Shown here: piece by piece, positions 1-6,453 of the stretch
Layout: each line of letters begins with the position of its first letter
How positions within the stretch are numbered: position 1 is the first letter of the stretch
Translations under genes and position numbers: made by a program
DNA from: Treponema sp. UBA1233
GTDB taxonomy: Bacteria > Spirochaetota > Spirochaetia > Treponematales > Treponemataceae
DNA: 17,577 nucleotides
Direction: 5' to 3'
NCBI GenBank assembly: GCA_002309305.1
Contig: DBWR01000065.1
Span: 12,424 to 30,000 of the forward strand
Notes under the pieces: generated by a model
Database searches by the model: none
The model's input: the letters and a program-made list of their open reading frames with translations, nothing else
What the model was told of the DNA's origin: nothing

Positions 1-827
1 TTGTACATGTTCTTTGACCAGTTTTCTATCGTGCTGTAGCGGAGGTGTGCGTTTTTCTTTACCACAAGCTCAACACAGCCCGCATGAAGGTTTGCGACAT
101 TGTATTTTGGAGCCGAACATCCTTCGATAAAATGAACGTCAGCGCCTTCATCTACAATAATAAGGGTATGCTCAAACTGCCCCGCCCCCGCCGCATTCAA
201 GCGGAAATATGACTGAAGCGGAACTGAAACCTTTACACCCTTGGGAACATAGACGAAACTTCCGCCGCTCCACACTGCACCATGAAGTGCCGCATAACGG
301 TGGTCTGTGGGAGGAATCACCTTCATGAAGTATTCCTTTACCATGTCGCCCCATTCACCCTTTATGGCAGATTCCATGTCGGTATAGATTACGCCCTGTT
401 TTTCTACTTCTTCCTTTACGTTGTGGTAGACGACCTCACTGTCATACTGGGCACCCACACCCGCAAGGCTCTGTCTTTCTGCCTCCGGAATGCCGAGCTT
501 TTCGAATGTTTCCTTAATGTCGTCCGGAACATCCTCCCATTTGGCGGCCATCTCTGTCTTGGGCTTTACATAGTGAACTATCTGCTGGACGTCCAGGTCA
601 CTGATGTCCGGTCCCCAGTCAGGATCCTTTAGTCCGTTAAAAATCTTGAGGGATTTAAGGCGCAGTTCCTTTACCCATTCAGGGTCCTTTTTTTCTTCAC
701 TTATCCTGAGCACGAGTTCTTCATCAAGGCCCTTGTCCACCTTGTAAAAGTCCTTGTCGCTTTCCTCGTACTTAAAGTCATAGCGTGAAGTATTTATGTC
801 TGCAACTTGAGTTTTTTCTTCTGACAT
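1..827 (-). CDS. sufB: Fe-S cluster assembly scaffold SufB (N-terminal part, runs off the window)
   Basis: SufB is the scaffold subunit of the cytoplasmic SufBCD complex that builds iron-sulfur clusters. Reading leftwards from the ATG at 827, the frame stays open to the window edge (275 codons). It contains stretches I recognise as SufB: DFKYEESDKDFYKVDKGL near the start, then IFNGLKDPDWGPD, then SGGSFVYVPKGVKV and FEHTLIIVDEGADVHFIEGCSAP. These are the conserved entry to the SufB/SufD beta-helix core. The family is usually about 470 residues, so roughly 200 C-terminal residues lie outside. The start is fixed by a TAATG junction: the last base of the sufC stop is the first base of the sufB ATG, so translation is probably coupled. 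The gene order sufC-sufB is usual for SUF operons, and sufD and sufS-like genes are likely to follow outside the window. Confidence 0.95.
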   Translation of the reverse strand, partial: MSEEKTQVADINTSRYDFKYEESDKDFYKVDKGLDEELVLRISEEKKDPEWVKELRLKSLKIFNGLKDPDWGPDISDLDVQQIVHYVKPKTEMAAKWEDVPDDIKETFEKLGIPEAERQSLAGVGAQYDSEVVYHNVKEEVEKQGVIYTDMESAIKGEWGDMVKEYFMKVIPPTDHRYAALHGAVWSGGSFVYVPKGVKVSVPLQSYFRLNAAGAGQFEHTLIIVDEGADVHFIEGCSAPKYNVANLHAGCVELVVKKNAHLRYSTIENWSKNMY

Positions 828-1666
828 TACTTAAAGTCCCCCACATCGGCAGACTTAACTGCATCCATGGCAGCCTTTGCGGCGGCGGCAAGGCGTTCCT
901 TTCTTTCCTGTTCCTTTATGTCATCCGGGATGAAAGGATCAAATCCCTTTTCGTTTATCTCCTGTACCAGGGAAGCATCCCCTTCCTTTACAATCCTTCC
1001 CCTTACAAGAATGTGGGTCTTGTCTACATGCAGGCTGTCCAGGATTCGTGTGGAGTGAGTGATTATCAGGAGCGCCCCTCCAACTTTTTTCTGGAATTCC
1101 TCAACTCCCTTGCTTACCGTGCGGGAAGCGTCTATGTCAAGGCCGGAATCTGTTTCATCAAGAATTGCGAATTTGGGCTTAAGCATCAGAAGCTGGAGAA
1201 TTTCCGCCTTTTTCTTTTCTCCACCGGAAAAGCCCACGTTCAAGTCTCGTTCAGCATAGGAATGGTTGAAGTTAAGCACATCCATGGCCTCTTCCAGCTC
1301 TTTCTTGAACTTGATGAGCTTTGGCCTTTCCCCCGTAATCTGCTGGAGGCTAGTACGGATAAAGGATTCAAGGCTTATGCCGGGAACTTCAAGCGGGTCC
1401 TGGAATGTCAGGAACATGCCGCTCTTTGCCCTCTTGTCGGTATCCTCTTCTGTTATGTCCTTTCCTTCAAAAAGGATTTTTCCACCGGTCAGCTCGTACT
1501 CGGGGTTTCCCATAAGGACGTTACCCAAAGTTGATTTTCCGGCGCCGTTTGGTCCCATCAGAACATGAATCTCGCCGGGTTTTATATTGAATGAAATATT
1601 GTGCAGCAGGGCCTTATCCTGAACCGAAGCACTTACATTTTGAATCTCAAGCAGGTTTTCTGCCAT
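827..1666 (-). CDS. sufC: SUF system ABC-type ATPase SufC
   Basis: SufC is the ATPase of the SufBCD Fe-S assembly complex; it is soluble and resembles ABC transporter ATPases. The 279-residue product shows Walker A GPNGAGKST (38-46), a Q-loop glutamine at 89, the signature FSGGEKKKAE (146-155), Walker B FAILDE (166-171), the D-loop DSGLD (173-177) and the switch histidine H204. FSGGEKKKAE and DETDSGLD are characteristic of SufC rather than of transporter ATPases. I chose the ATG at 1666 because an AGGAG lies six bases upstream and the protein then begins at the usual SufC position. The frame stays open a further 33 codons upstream but has no ribosome site there. The C-terminus carries an Ala/Lys-rich helical tail (about 250-279) longer than in many SufC proteins. 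It overlaps sufB by one base. Confidence 0.96.
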   Translation of the reverse strand: MAENLLEIQNVSASVQDKALLHNISFNIKPGEIHVLMGPNGAGKSTLGNVLMGNPEYELTGGKILFEGKDITEEDTDKRAKSGMFLTFQDPLEVPGISLESFIRTSLQQITGERPKLIKFKKELEEAMDVLNFNHSYAERDLNVGFSGGEKKKAEILQLLMLKPKFAILDETDSGLDIDASRTVSKGVEEFQKKVGGALLIITHSTRILDSLHVDKTHILVRGRIVKEGDASLVQEINEKGFDPFIPDDIKEQERKERLAAAAKAAMDAVKSADVGDFK

Positions 1667-1756
1667 ATTATACTCCTGAGGGGACGGCATGTGCTGTTTT
1701 CCTGCCGAACCCATTGTTTTTTGTAAAAGGCATGTGCCAAGTGAATAATCACTATA

Positions 1757-1779
1757 AACTACCAAAAAAGTAGGTAGTT
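1757..1779. promoter_or_regulatory. Inverted repeat at the suf transcription start (candidate operator or 5' leader hairpin)
   Basis: A perfect 7-bp inverted repeat, AACTACC / GGTAGTT, with a 9-base spacer sits immediately downstream of the suf -10 box, covering about +1 to +20. Its position fits an operator that would block transcription start. In RNA it would also form a hairpin at the 5' end of the suf leader. Many bacterial suf operons are controlled by Fe-S sensing Rrf2-family or SufR-type regulators, but this repeat does not match an IscR consensus I could recognise, so the regulator is unknown. Confidence 0.4.
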
Positions 1780-1782
1780 GTC

Positions 1783-1811
1783 ATTATACAACTTATGGCA
1801 AATCGCTACAA
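1783..1811 (-). promoter_or_regulatory. Sigma-70-type promoter of the suf operon
   Basis: On the minus strand, TTGTAG (1811-1806), a 17-base spacer and a perfect TATAAT (1788-1783) form a good housekeeping promoter. Transcription would start near 1776, leaving a leader of about 110 bases before sufC. Confidence 0.65.
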
Positions 1812-1855
1812 GAGTATAACATAAAAAAAATAAAATGGGAACTAAGGCAAATGAA

Positions 1856-2147
1856 GGTGTGACAGGCAAGTGCAAATCTAGAAAAACTAAGTATTTAACA
1901 ATCGATAGAGTGAGCATCTCCATTCTTGACTTAAACAGTATTAAAAACATAAATAAAAGGTGCTCCCATCGAAGTCTGCCCCACAACAACGGCTTCCGCA
2001 CTTCGTTTGTGCAGATGTTGTTGTGTGTCAGCCTCCGATTCCGCACCTTTTATCTATGCAATATCATGGATTCAGACCAAATTGCGATGCTCCCTCTATA
2101 ATTACGTAACTTTCTTTTCCTCAGTCTTTGCACTTGCCTTTCACACC
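1856..2147. repeat. 292-bp imperfect palindromic element with 21-bp terminal inverted repeats
   Basis: The ends, 1856-1876 and 2127-2147, are inverted copies matching at 20 of 21 bases (GGTGTGACAGGCAAGTGCAA... on the left). Further inward, paired blocks continue at matching distances from a centre near 2002: ATAGAG.GAGCATC on both arms, ATAAAAGGTGC at 1953-1963 against 2043-2053 (perfect), and CACAACAAC at 1982-1990 against 2017-2025 (perfect). So the whole segment folds back on itself. It lies between the suf promoter and the 3' end of the ATPase gene. The open frames on both strands inside it are by-products of the symmetry and look like no protein I know. A miniature inverted-repeat (MITE-like) element, a large structured RNA, or a bidirectional terminator would all fit. 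I see no clear target-site duplication. Confidence 0.7.
1953..2053. terminator. Core extended hairpin, possible bidirectional terminator
   Basis: This is the strongest part of the palindrome. It has a perfect 11-bp outer stem (ATAAAAGGTGC), a middle stem ATCGAAGTCTG pairing at 9 of 11 positions, a perfect CACAACAAC stem, and a small GCAC...GTGC top. A run of T follows the outer stem on either strand (CACCTTTTAT). Such a structure between a gene end (the ATPase, minus strand) and the divergent suf promoter could stop transcription in both directions. A 101-nt structured small RNA is the alternative. Confidence 0.4.
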
Positions 2148-2258
2148 ACATTTTAATGCAAGAGAGGAAAAGAAAATGTAATAAATATGCCACATTTGAA
2201 ATAGAGTATGAAATAATGTTTTAGCTTAACATTTACAGTAGAATTTACAGAAAAGGGG

Positions 2259-3605
2259 TTACTGAGTTACAATTTTTTCCAGCATGTATCGTTTTAGAAG
2301 GAATGTGCAGAAATATGGGAATGTATAAAACTCTCCATTAAATCCTATGTTTTTAGCACACAGTTTTATGCCATAGTGAATATCAGTGTATTTATCCTTT
2401 TCTATCAAATTCTTTAGAGAAGCAGTTGCATTATCAGTTGCTTTTACTTCTACAGGAACAAGTGAATCTGCATCACGAATGAAGAAATCCATTTCAACTG
2501 TTGATTTTTCATTTTTATAGTAGAACAGTTCATACCCCTGCTTTACCAGCATGTCTCCAATCATGTTTTCGTAAATTGCACCCTTATAGGCATTAAAGTT
2601 TTTGTTCTGCCGCAAATCGACCTGTGCCTCTTCATCCAGAGAAGCTATCAAAAGACCTGTGTCGCTATAGTAGATTTTATATTCCGTTGGATTGTAATTC
2701 CCCTTAAGAGGAAGTTCCGGTTGAGCAAGATTGTAACAGACATTTATAATACCGGCATCTTTTAGCCAGTCTACTGTTCCAATGTATTCCCTGTTTCTGG
2801 CCCCTGTCGCGACCTTTGTAATCTGGTATCGCTTGTTTTCCTTTGCAAGAAAGACTGGAATATGTGCATACACATTCTTGATTTTTGATTTGTCAAGTCC
2901 TTTTGCATATTTCAGGATATCTTCTTCATAAGCTTTTTGGATCTGAATCTGTTCCTGCAAGATACCTGAATAATTATTCTGTTCAATGAATTTATTTACA
3001 ACACGCGGCATTCCGCCTGTAATCATGTATTCCTTAAAGCAGTTCATCCAGACATCAAATTCATTTTCAGAAAATGGATCAAGACTTTTTATGTGATCAT
3101 AGATACTTTCTATCTGGTCTTGGGAATAACCTTTGGCCCAGAGAAATTCCTCAAAATCAAGAGAATGCATATCATAATCTTCTTTGTAGCCAACACTTAC
3201 AGAAGTAATTTCCTTGTAATTAACACCAAGGAGTGAACCTGAACAGATGACATCATAACGTCCGTCTATCTTGAAGAACTTAAGGCAGGTTGCACAGTCC
3301 GGGCAGGCCTGCATTTCATCAAAAAGAATCAGGGTTTCGTTCGGAACAAATTTGAAAGATGGGTTTATCAGGGAAATTTCTTTAATGACATTATCCGGAG
3401 AATATCCTGAAGAAAAAATCTTTGAATACTGAGGTTCATCTATGAAATTGATTTCTACAAAGTTTTTATAGTTTTTGGCAAAGTGCTCGATGGAAGATGT
3501 TTTACCAATCTGGCGTGCCCCCTTAATACTAAGAGGCTTTCTGTCCGGATTCTGCTTCCAATTTATGAGAAAAGCATCTATCTTTCTGCGAAGTTTGTAT
3601 TCCAT
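2259..3605 (-). CDS. AAA-family ATPase with C-terminal DUF4143 / nuclease-like fold
   Basis: This 448-residue protein has the layout of the bacterial and archaeal 'ATP-binding protein, DUF4143' family. It shows Walker A GARQIGKTS (29-37), Walker B LILFDE (92-97), a sensor-like CSGSLLG (121-127), and a C-terminal EMDFFI...VPVEVK stretch (371-388) that resembles the degenerate PD-(D/E)XK core of the family. These proteins are widespread and often multi-copy in host-associated anaerobes; their role is unsettled, with links to mobile DNA and stress responses. A Cys cluster CPDCATC lies at 101-107. The ATG at 3605 gives a standard N-terminus (MEYKLRRKIDAFL), but no clear ribosome site precedes it. 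It stands alone, with about 160 AT-rich bases upstream holding three repeated boxes. Confidence 0.88.
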   Translation of the reverse strand: MEYKLRRKIDAFLINWKQNPDRKPLSIKGARQIGKTSSIEHFAKNYKNFVEINFIDEPQYSKIFSSGYSPDNVIKEISLINPSFKFVPNETLILFDEMQACPDCATCLKFFKIDGRYDVICSGSLLGVNYKEITSVSVGYKEDYDMHSLDFEEFLWAKGYSQDQIESIYDHIKSLDPFSENEFDVWMNCFKEYMITGGMPRVVNKFIEQNNYSGILQEQIQIQKAYEEDILKYAKGLDKSKIKNVYAHIPVFLAKENKRYQITKVATGARNREYIGTVDWLKDAGIINVCYNLAQPELPLKGNYNPTEYKIYYSDTGLLIASLDEEAQVDLRQNKNFNAYKGAIYENMIGDMLVKQGYELFYYKNEKSTVEMDFFIRDADSLVPVEVKATDNATASLKNLIEKDKYTDIHYGIKLCAKNIGFNGEFYTFPYFCTFLLKRYMLEKIVTQ

Positions 3606-3626
3606 AATTTGATAATATCATGCTTT

Positions 3627-3713
3627 ATCACAAAATTCCATATATTTTTAGGGCAAAAATCACATTTTTCCATATATTTTTCTGTTTTTATCACATTTTT
3701 CCTGTTTTTGGGT
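3627..3713 (-). repeat. Three degenerate 31-32-bp direct repeats upstream of the ATPase gene
   Basis: ATCACA (TGTGAT on the coding strand) occurs at 3627, 3659 and 3690, each followed by a T-rich tract; two of the copies share CCATATATTTTT. The 31-32-bp period is about three helical turns, so the boxes would face the same side of the DNA. This is a plausible regulator-binding array for the ATPase promoter, which must lie in this gap. The third unit is less complete. Confidence 0.45.
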
Positions 3714-3766
3714 ATTTTTTTATATACGCAAACAATAAAAGACTTAAATGTTTTCTGGTGCCCATC

Positions 3767-3982
3767 TTATACGTTTGGTAAAAAATAATTTTGCGTATCA
3801 TTAATACCATAATTATCATCTTCAGGATCCGTTTCCTCAGGCAGTCTAATCACACTCACATGTAGATGCGACTGATCCACACCATCGCTGTCCGCTTCAT
3901 TGCCTCCCAACTGCCCTGCAGCCGCTCCAATCCCTTGTCCGTAATCAGATTGTTCTATGTTCACAGTTTTTTCTTCTTCCAT
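3767..3982 (-). pseudogene. Chimeric fragment ending in a copy of the M23 peptidase C-terminal segment
   Basis: The frame from the ATG at 3982 gives about 71 residues. The first part (MEEEKTVNIEQSDYGQGIG...) is Gly/Ala-rich and unrecognised. It then switches into DGVDQSHLHVSVIRLPE, the HxH zinc-motif segment of the upstream M23 peptidase, followed by a short unrelated acidic tail and a stop. The switch coincides with an exact 60-bp DNA repeat (3835-3894 equals 5520-5579). A lone HLH segment without the first zinc motif or the fold cannot be an active M23 enzyme, so this is best read as recombination debris or a stored cassette. It overlaps the end of the 49-residue membrane protein gene by 22 bases. 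A functional small protein cannot be excluded. Confidence 0.6.
3835..3894. repeat. Exact 60-bp direct repeat, copy 1
   Basis: Base-for-base identical to 5520-5579 and in the same orientation. It encodes the HxH motif segment of an M23 peptidase. Here it sits in the chimeric fragment; the flanks on both sides differ from copy 2. Confidence 0.9.
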
Positions 3983-4110
3983 ACCATAAAGATGATTACA
4001 ATACACAGCAGAAATATCACTGCTGAGGCCACAATTATTACAAGAGGAAGGGAAGATACATTCTTTACCACAGGCCCAGCTTCTTCTACCTGCATGGACT
4101 CATCTGTCAT
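3961..4110 (-). CDS. 49-residue single-pass membrane protein
   Basis: An ATG at 4110 opens a 49-codon frame overlapping the last 11 bases of the SH3b gene. The product has a short acidic N-terminus (MTDESMQVEEAG), one strongly hydrophobic segment (about residues 20-43, LPLVIIVASAVIFLL...) and a WKKKKL tail. The charge pattern suggests the N-terminus faces outward and the Lys tail stays in the cytoplasm. It has no family I recognise. Its frame is +1 relative to the SH3b gene, and the overlap follows an A-rich stretch. Termination-reinitiation is the simplest way to express it; a frameshift that joins the two into a membrane-anchored SH3b protein is the alternative. Confidence 0.55.
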   Translation of the reverse strand: MTDESMQVEEAGPVVKNVSSLPLVIIVASAVIFLLCIVIIFMVWKKKKL

Positions 4111-5368
4111 TTTTTCTTCTTTTTTTTACGTCTTTTTTTACGGCCTGTTTTTCATCATTCTGCTTTGTTTCTTCAAGGTAGCCGCCATAACACCAGCCTA
4201 CAGTTCCAGCTTTTATCGGTTTACCGTCGCGGTCTTTTGCGTCTGCCTGTACCTCTACCTTCACCCAGTTTGATGTTATTCCGTCAATTGTTTCTGAATG
4301 ACCAAGTTCAAGGATTTTCACCTTTGTACCAGCAGCCATTACAGTAAGGACTTTAGACGTTGTTGCTTCTGCTGAGCGGAGTTTGAGGTTCTCGGAGACG
4401 GACATGGTTTGAGATGGCGTGATGGTGGTAGTAGTTACAGTTTTATTTGATATATTTCCAGAGTTTCCTTCGTACAGTCCGGTTTTAGGATCAGACCACG
4501 GATGATCAAGTTTTTCTTCTATAGGATTTAATCCAGAAGGTATATAATTATAATCCGATTCTATATATTCAATCATCTTGTCTGCCCATTCCTTATTTAT
4601 CGGCATTAATTCAATTATTAGCTTATAATTCTCTCCGTTGTAAACTCTTAAGCGGTTTCCGTTCTGTTCAATTATAAATGTCGTGTCCCGCTTTTCTGTA
4701 AGGTCTGGAAGATTTTCAAAGGATTCATTTTTATATAAATCATTAAAATAAGACTGTCCACTTTTTTCTATTTCACTGTCTATATAATAAACAGCACCTT
4801 TTTTCTGAATTTTTTTAATTGAAAAATAACAAGAATCACTAGTATGGTTAAAAACAAGATTAGTATTTTTAAATTCAATTTCATGAAGTTGACCAAAAAC
4901 ATATGCCATTACAGAATCTTTATACTCTAAATAATAATTTGAAATTTTTTCAAATTTTATTTCTTTTGATAATATATTATTATACCATATAGGAATCCAT
5001 TTTTTTTCAGTCATTATTTTATTCATAGTAACTATTGAATTAGGAAATACCTCAGAATTTGCAAGAACAAGGTCATCTGTAGATATCCATCCGTCTTCAC
5101 CATAACCTATAACATACTCAAACAAATTGCGTTCCCAATTTATAATCTGTTCAACATAAGCAAATTTAGATGAACCAAAAACTTGATTCTTTTCTATTAC
5201 TTCTAATACCTTGCCATCTTTATCATAAACATTTGTTTTATTAATTGTTTTATATTTTTTTTCTGAGAATTTAAAATACTTTGAAGGCTCGTAAAAACTA
5301 TCCCATGTCTGAGAATTTAGATTGATAAAACCAAAGACTAAAAGTAATAAACATATGTTTCTTTTCAT
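4100..5368 (-). CDS. Secreted protein with two bacterial SH3 (SH3b) domains
   Basis: The 422-residue product starts with a Sec signal peptide (KRN, then a hydrophobic run ending NLNSQ near residue 20). An SH3-like segment follows (about 40-102: NVYDKDGKVLEVIEKNQVFG ... GYGEDGWISTDDLVL). A middle region of about 200 residues is unrecognised. A clear C-terminal SH3b domain is at 322-400 (NLKLRSAEATTSKVLTVMAAG ... NWVKVEV ... GWCYGGYLEE), then a Lys/Arg-rich tail. SH3b domains usually bind peptidoglycan or pair with wall hydrolases, which fits the M23 peptidase directly upstream. I chose the ATG at 5368 because it forms a TAATG overlap with the M23 stop and has AAGGAAG seven bases upstream; an ATG six codons earlier lacks this. 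It could be a wall-binding partner or an immunity factor for the peptidase; neither is proven. Confidence 0.75.
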   Translation of the reverse strand: MKRNICLLLLVFGFINLNSQTWDSFYEPSKYFKFSEKKYKTINKTNVYDKDGKVLEVIEKNQVFGSSKFAYVEQIINWERNLFEYVIGYGEDGWISTDDLVLANSEVFPNSIVTMNKIMTEKKWIPIWYNNILSKEIKFEKISNYYLEYKDSVMAYVFGQLHEIEFKNTNLVFNHTSDSCYFSIKKIQKKGAVYYIDSEIEKSGQSYFNDLYKNESFENLPDLTEKRDTTFIIEQNGNRLRVYNGENYKLIIELMPINKEWADKMIEYIESDYNYIPSGLNPIEEKLDHPWSDPKTGLYEGNSGNISNKTVTTTTITPSQTMSVSENLKLRSAEATTSKVLTVMAAGTKVKILELGHSETIDGITSNWVKVEVQADAKDRDGKPIKAGTVGWCYGGYLEETKQNDEKQAVKKDVKKRRKNDR

Positions 5369-6174
5369 TAATATCTTCCTTTCCATGTATTTGAATCATT
5401 GTAGTTAAATGGATTAATCATTTTTTTCCATATACTTTGATTTGGAGAATGTTCTTTTCCCCATGTTATAAGAGCACCTTGTTGATTAATAACACCTTCA
5501 TTACTTATAGGGTTAACACCCTCAGGCAGTCTAATCACACTCACATGTAGATGCGACTGATCCACACCATCGCTGTCCGGAAGATAGATTGTCTTTGCAA
5601 GTTCCTTTCCAGGATAGACTGGTTCTCCATCATTTACCTTTAATGTATTATGGTCTACATGCAGTGCCAGATAAAACAAGTTTTCATCCGCATCAGATTG
5701 TATTATTATGAAACCTTGATTTACATTTGCCCTTTTTCCACACCTTAAAACTTTTCCTCTTACAAGTGAAACTACTGTAGAGCCTGTTTTTCCTCTAAAA
5801 TCTATACCTTCATGCCAGTATTCAGTATAATCTGTATGATATTTTTTATACTGCGCATTGAAGAATCCGTTTACTTTAGAATATTTCTTGCCGTCTATAT
5901 ATTCTATTGAACCTAGATCAGAGTCCATTGCAGGATTATAATAAGTTGTCATTCCTGGATTTGAACGGACTCTTTCTGTCTTGATATCTTCCTCTTCTAT
6001 AGGGTCTAAAGGAGGAAGAAGTAATTCATCATAAGTTTTTCCAAGATAAGGATTAAAATCATCAACCCTCAAAGCCCTGTCCAGATGGTTCAGGAATGCC
6101 GGCGGATTAAAATATACAAACTGCTCATTTGAATTATAAAATGCATAATCCATTTTCTCGTTCCAACATCTCAT
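5368..6174 (-). CDS. M23 family (LytM-type) zinc metallopeptidase without an intact signal peptide
   Basis: M23 enzymes cut peptide cross-bridges of peptidoglycan. In this 268-residue frame the zinc motifs are HEGID (H121, D125) and HLH (H208-H210), with an additional LHVDH histidine (H172) between them. All three elements are in the right order and spacing for an active lysostaphin/LytM fold. The first 100 residues are an unrecognised, Pro/Asp-rich N-terminal region. Oddly for a wall enzyme, the frame has no signal peptide. The same reading frame upstream (6175-6267) encodes a good signal peptide, interrupted by three TAA codons. The ATG at 6174 has only weak ribosome-site support (AAGGCGG directly against it); an ATG at 6153 is possible. 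It is translationally coupled to the SH3b gene. Whether it is still exported, or is now crippled, is unclear. Confidence 0.8.
   Translation of the reverse strand: MRCWNEKMDYAFYNSNEQFVYFNPPAFLNHLDRALRVDDFNPYLGKTYDELLLPPLDPIEEEDIKTERVRSNPGMTTYYNPAMDSDLGSIEYIDGKKYSKVNGFFNAQYKKYHTDYTEYWHEGIDFRGKTGSTVVSLVRGKVLRCGKRANVNQGFIIIQSDADENLFYLALHVDHNTLKVNDGEPVYPGKELAKTIYLPDSDGVDQSHLHVSVIRLPEGVNPISNEGVINQQGALITWGKEHSPNQSIWKKMINPFNYNDSNTWKGRY
5520..5579. repeat. Exact 60-bp direct repeat, copy 2 (inside the M23 gene)
   Basis: Identical to 3835-3894. It covers the HLH zinc-binding segment of the intact M23 gene, which makes this the likely parental copy. Confidence 0.9.
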
Positions 6175-6276
6175 CCGCCTTTATCTCCGCTCCTTAAGAT
6201 TGTTTTGAGCTTAGAAAAAAAATTACAGAAAAAAAACAATGGCCAGCAAGATAACACTTTTTTTCATAATACTCAT
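6175..6276 (-). pseudogene. In-frame signal-peptide remnant of the M23 peptidase gene
   Basis: From the ATG at 6267 (or 6276) the frame reads MKKSVILLAIVFFL, then TAA, three Phe, TAA, AQNNLKERR, TAA, two Arg, and then the annotated M23 ATG with no change of frame (93 bases, 31 codons). The pieces have the order of a Sec signal peptide: Lys start, hydrophobic core, and a cleavage site before AQN. Two of the stops (6225-6223 and 6213-6211) could each arise from TTA or TCA by one base change. It is followed by the charged start of a mature protein. The first 17 codons alone could also be read as a leader peptide, but the in-frame AQN continuation makes a decayed signal peptide more likely. Confidence 0.5.
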
Positions 6277-6292
6277 CTCAAACTTTTATTAA

Positions 6293-6321
6293 AGTATGAC
6301 ACCTTTGACAACGAGCGTCAA
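6293..6321 (-). promoter_or_regulatory. Sigma-70-type promoter of the M23-SH3b operon
   Basis: TTGACG (6321-6316), a 17-base spacer and CATACT (6298-6293) on the minus strand. Transcription would begin about ten bases before the signal-peptide remnant and run through the M23, SH3b and small membrane-protein genes. The survival of a good promoter implies that the operon may still be transcribed. Confidence 0.5.
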
Positions 6322-6453
6322 TAGATAATTCCGAATTCCGCATTTTTTTGTTGCTAGAAAAAGGCAAGAATAATTTTCTTTTTGATAAACCATTGATAAT
6401 ATACGAGTATTTTTAGAGAAAAAATCTCATTTTTCCTTCATCGGCATCTCATC

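Noticed and set aside
785..1534. A 249-codon plus-strand frame opposite sufC
   Set aside because: It is an antisense shadow of an unmistakable sufC gene and has no protein-like motifs or ribosome site.
1667..1765. A longer sufC start 33 codons upstream
   Set aside because: There is no ribosome site there, the extra residues resemble no SufC N-terminus, and the start at 1666 has AGGAG at ideal spacing.
1759..2101. Open frames of 88 and 95 codons on the two strands across the palindrome
   Set aside because: They mirror each other through the inverted repeat, lack ribosome sites and have no recognisable protein features.
1856..2147. Retron-type msr/msd RNA as an explanation of the nested inverted repeat
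   Set aside because: No reverse transcriptase gene lies nearby, and the symmetry spans the whole element rather than the short a1/a2 repeats of retrons.
3724..3798. A 9-bp inverted repeat ATACGCAAA / TTTGCGTAT around the end of the chimeric fragment
   Set aside because: It is short and the arms are far apart (57 bases) in A/T-rich sequence; chance is a sufficient explanation.
6223..6276. A 17-codon leader peptide controlling the M23 operon by attenuation
   Set aside because: No run of regulatory codons and no terminator/antiterminator pair is visible; the in-frame AQN continuation fits a broken signal peptide better.
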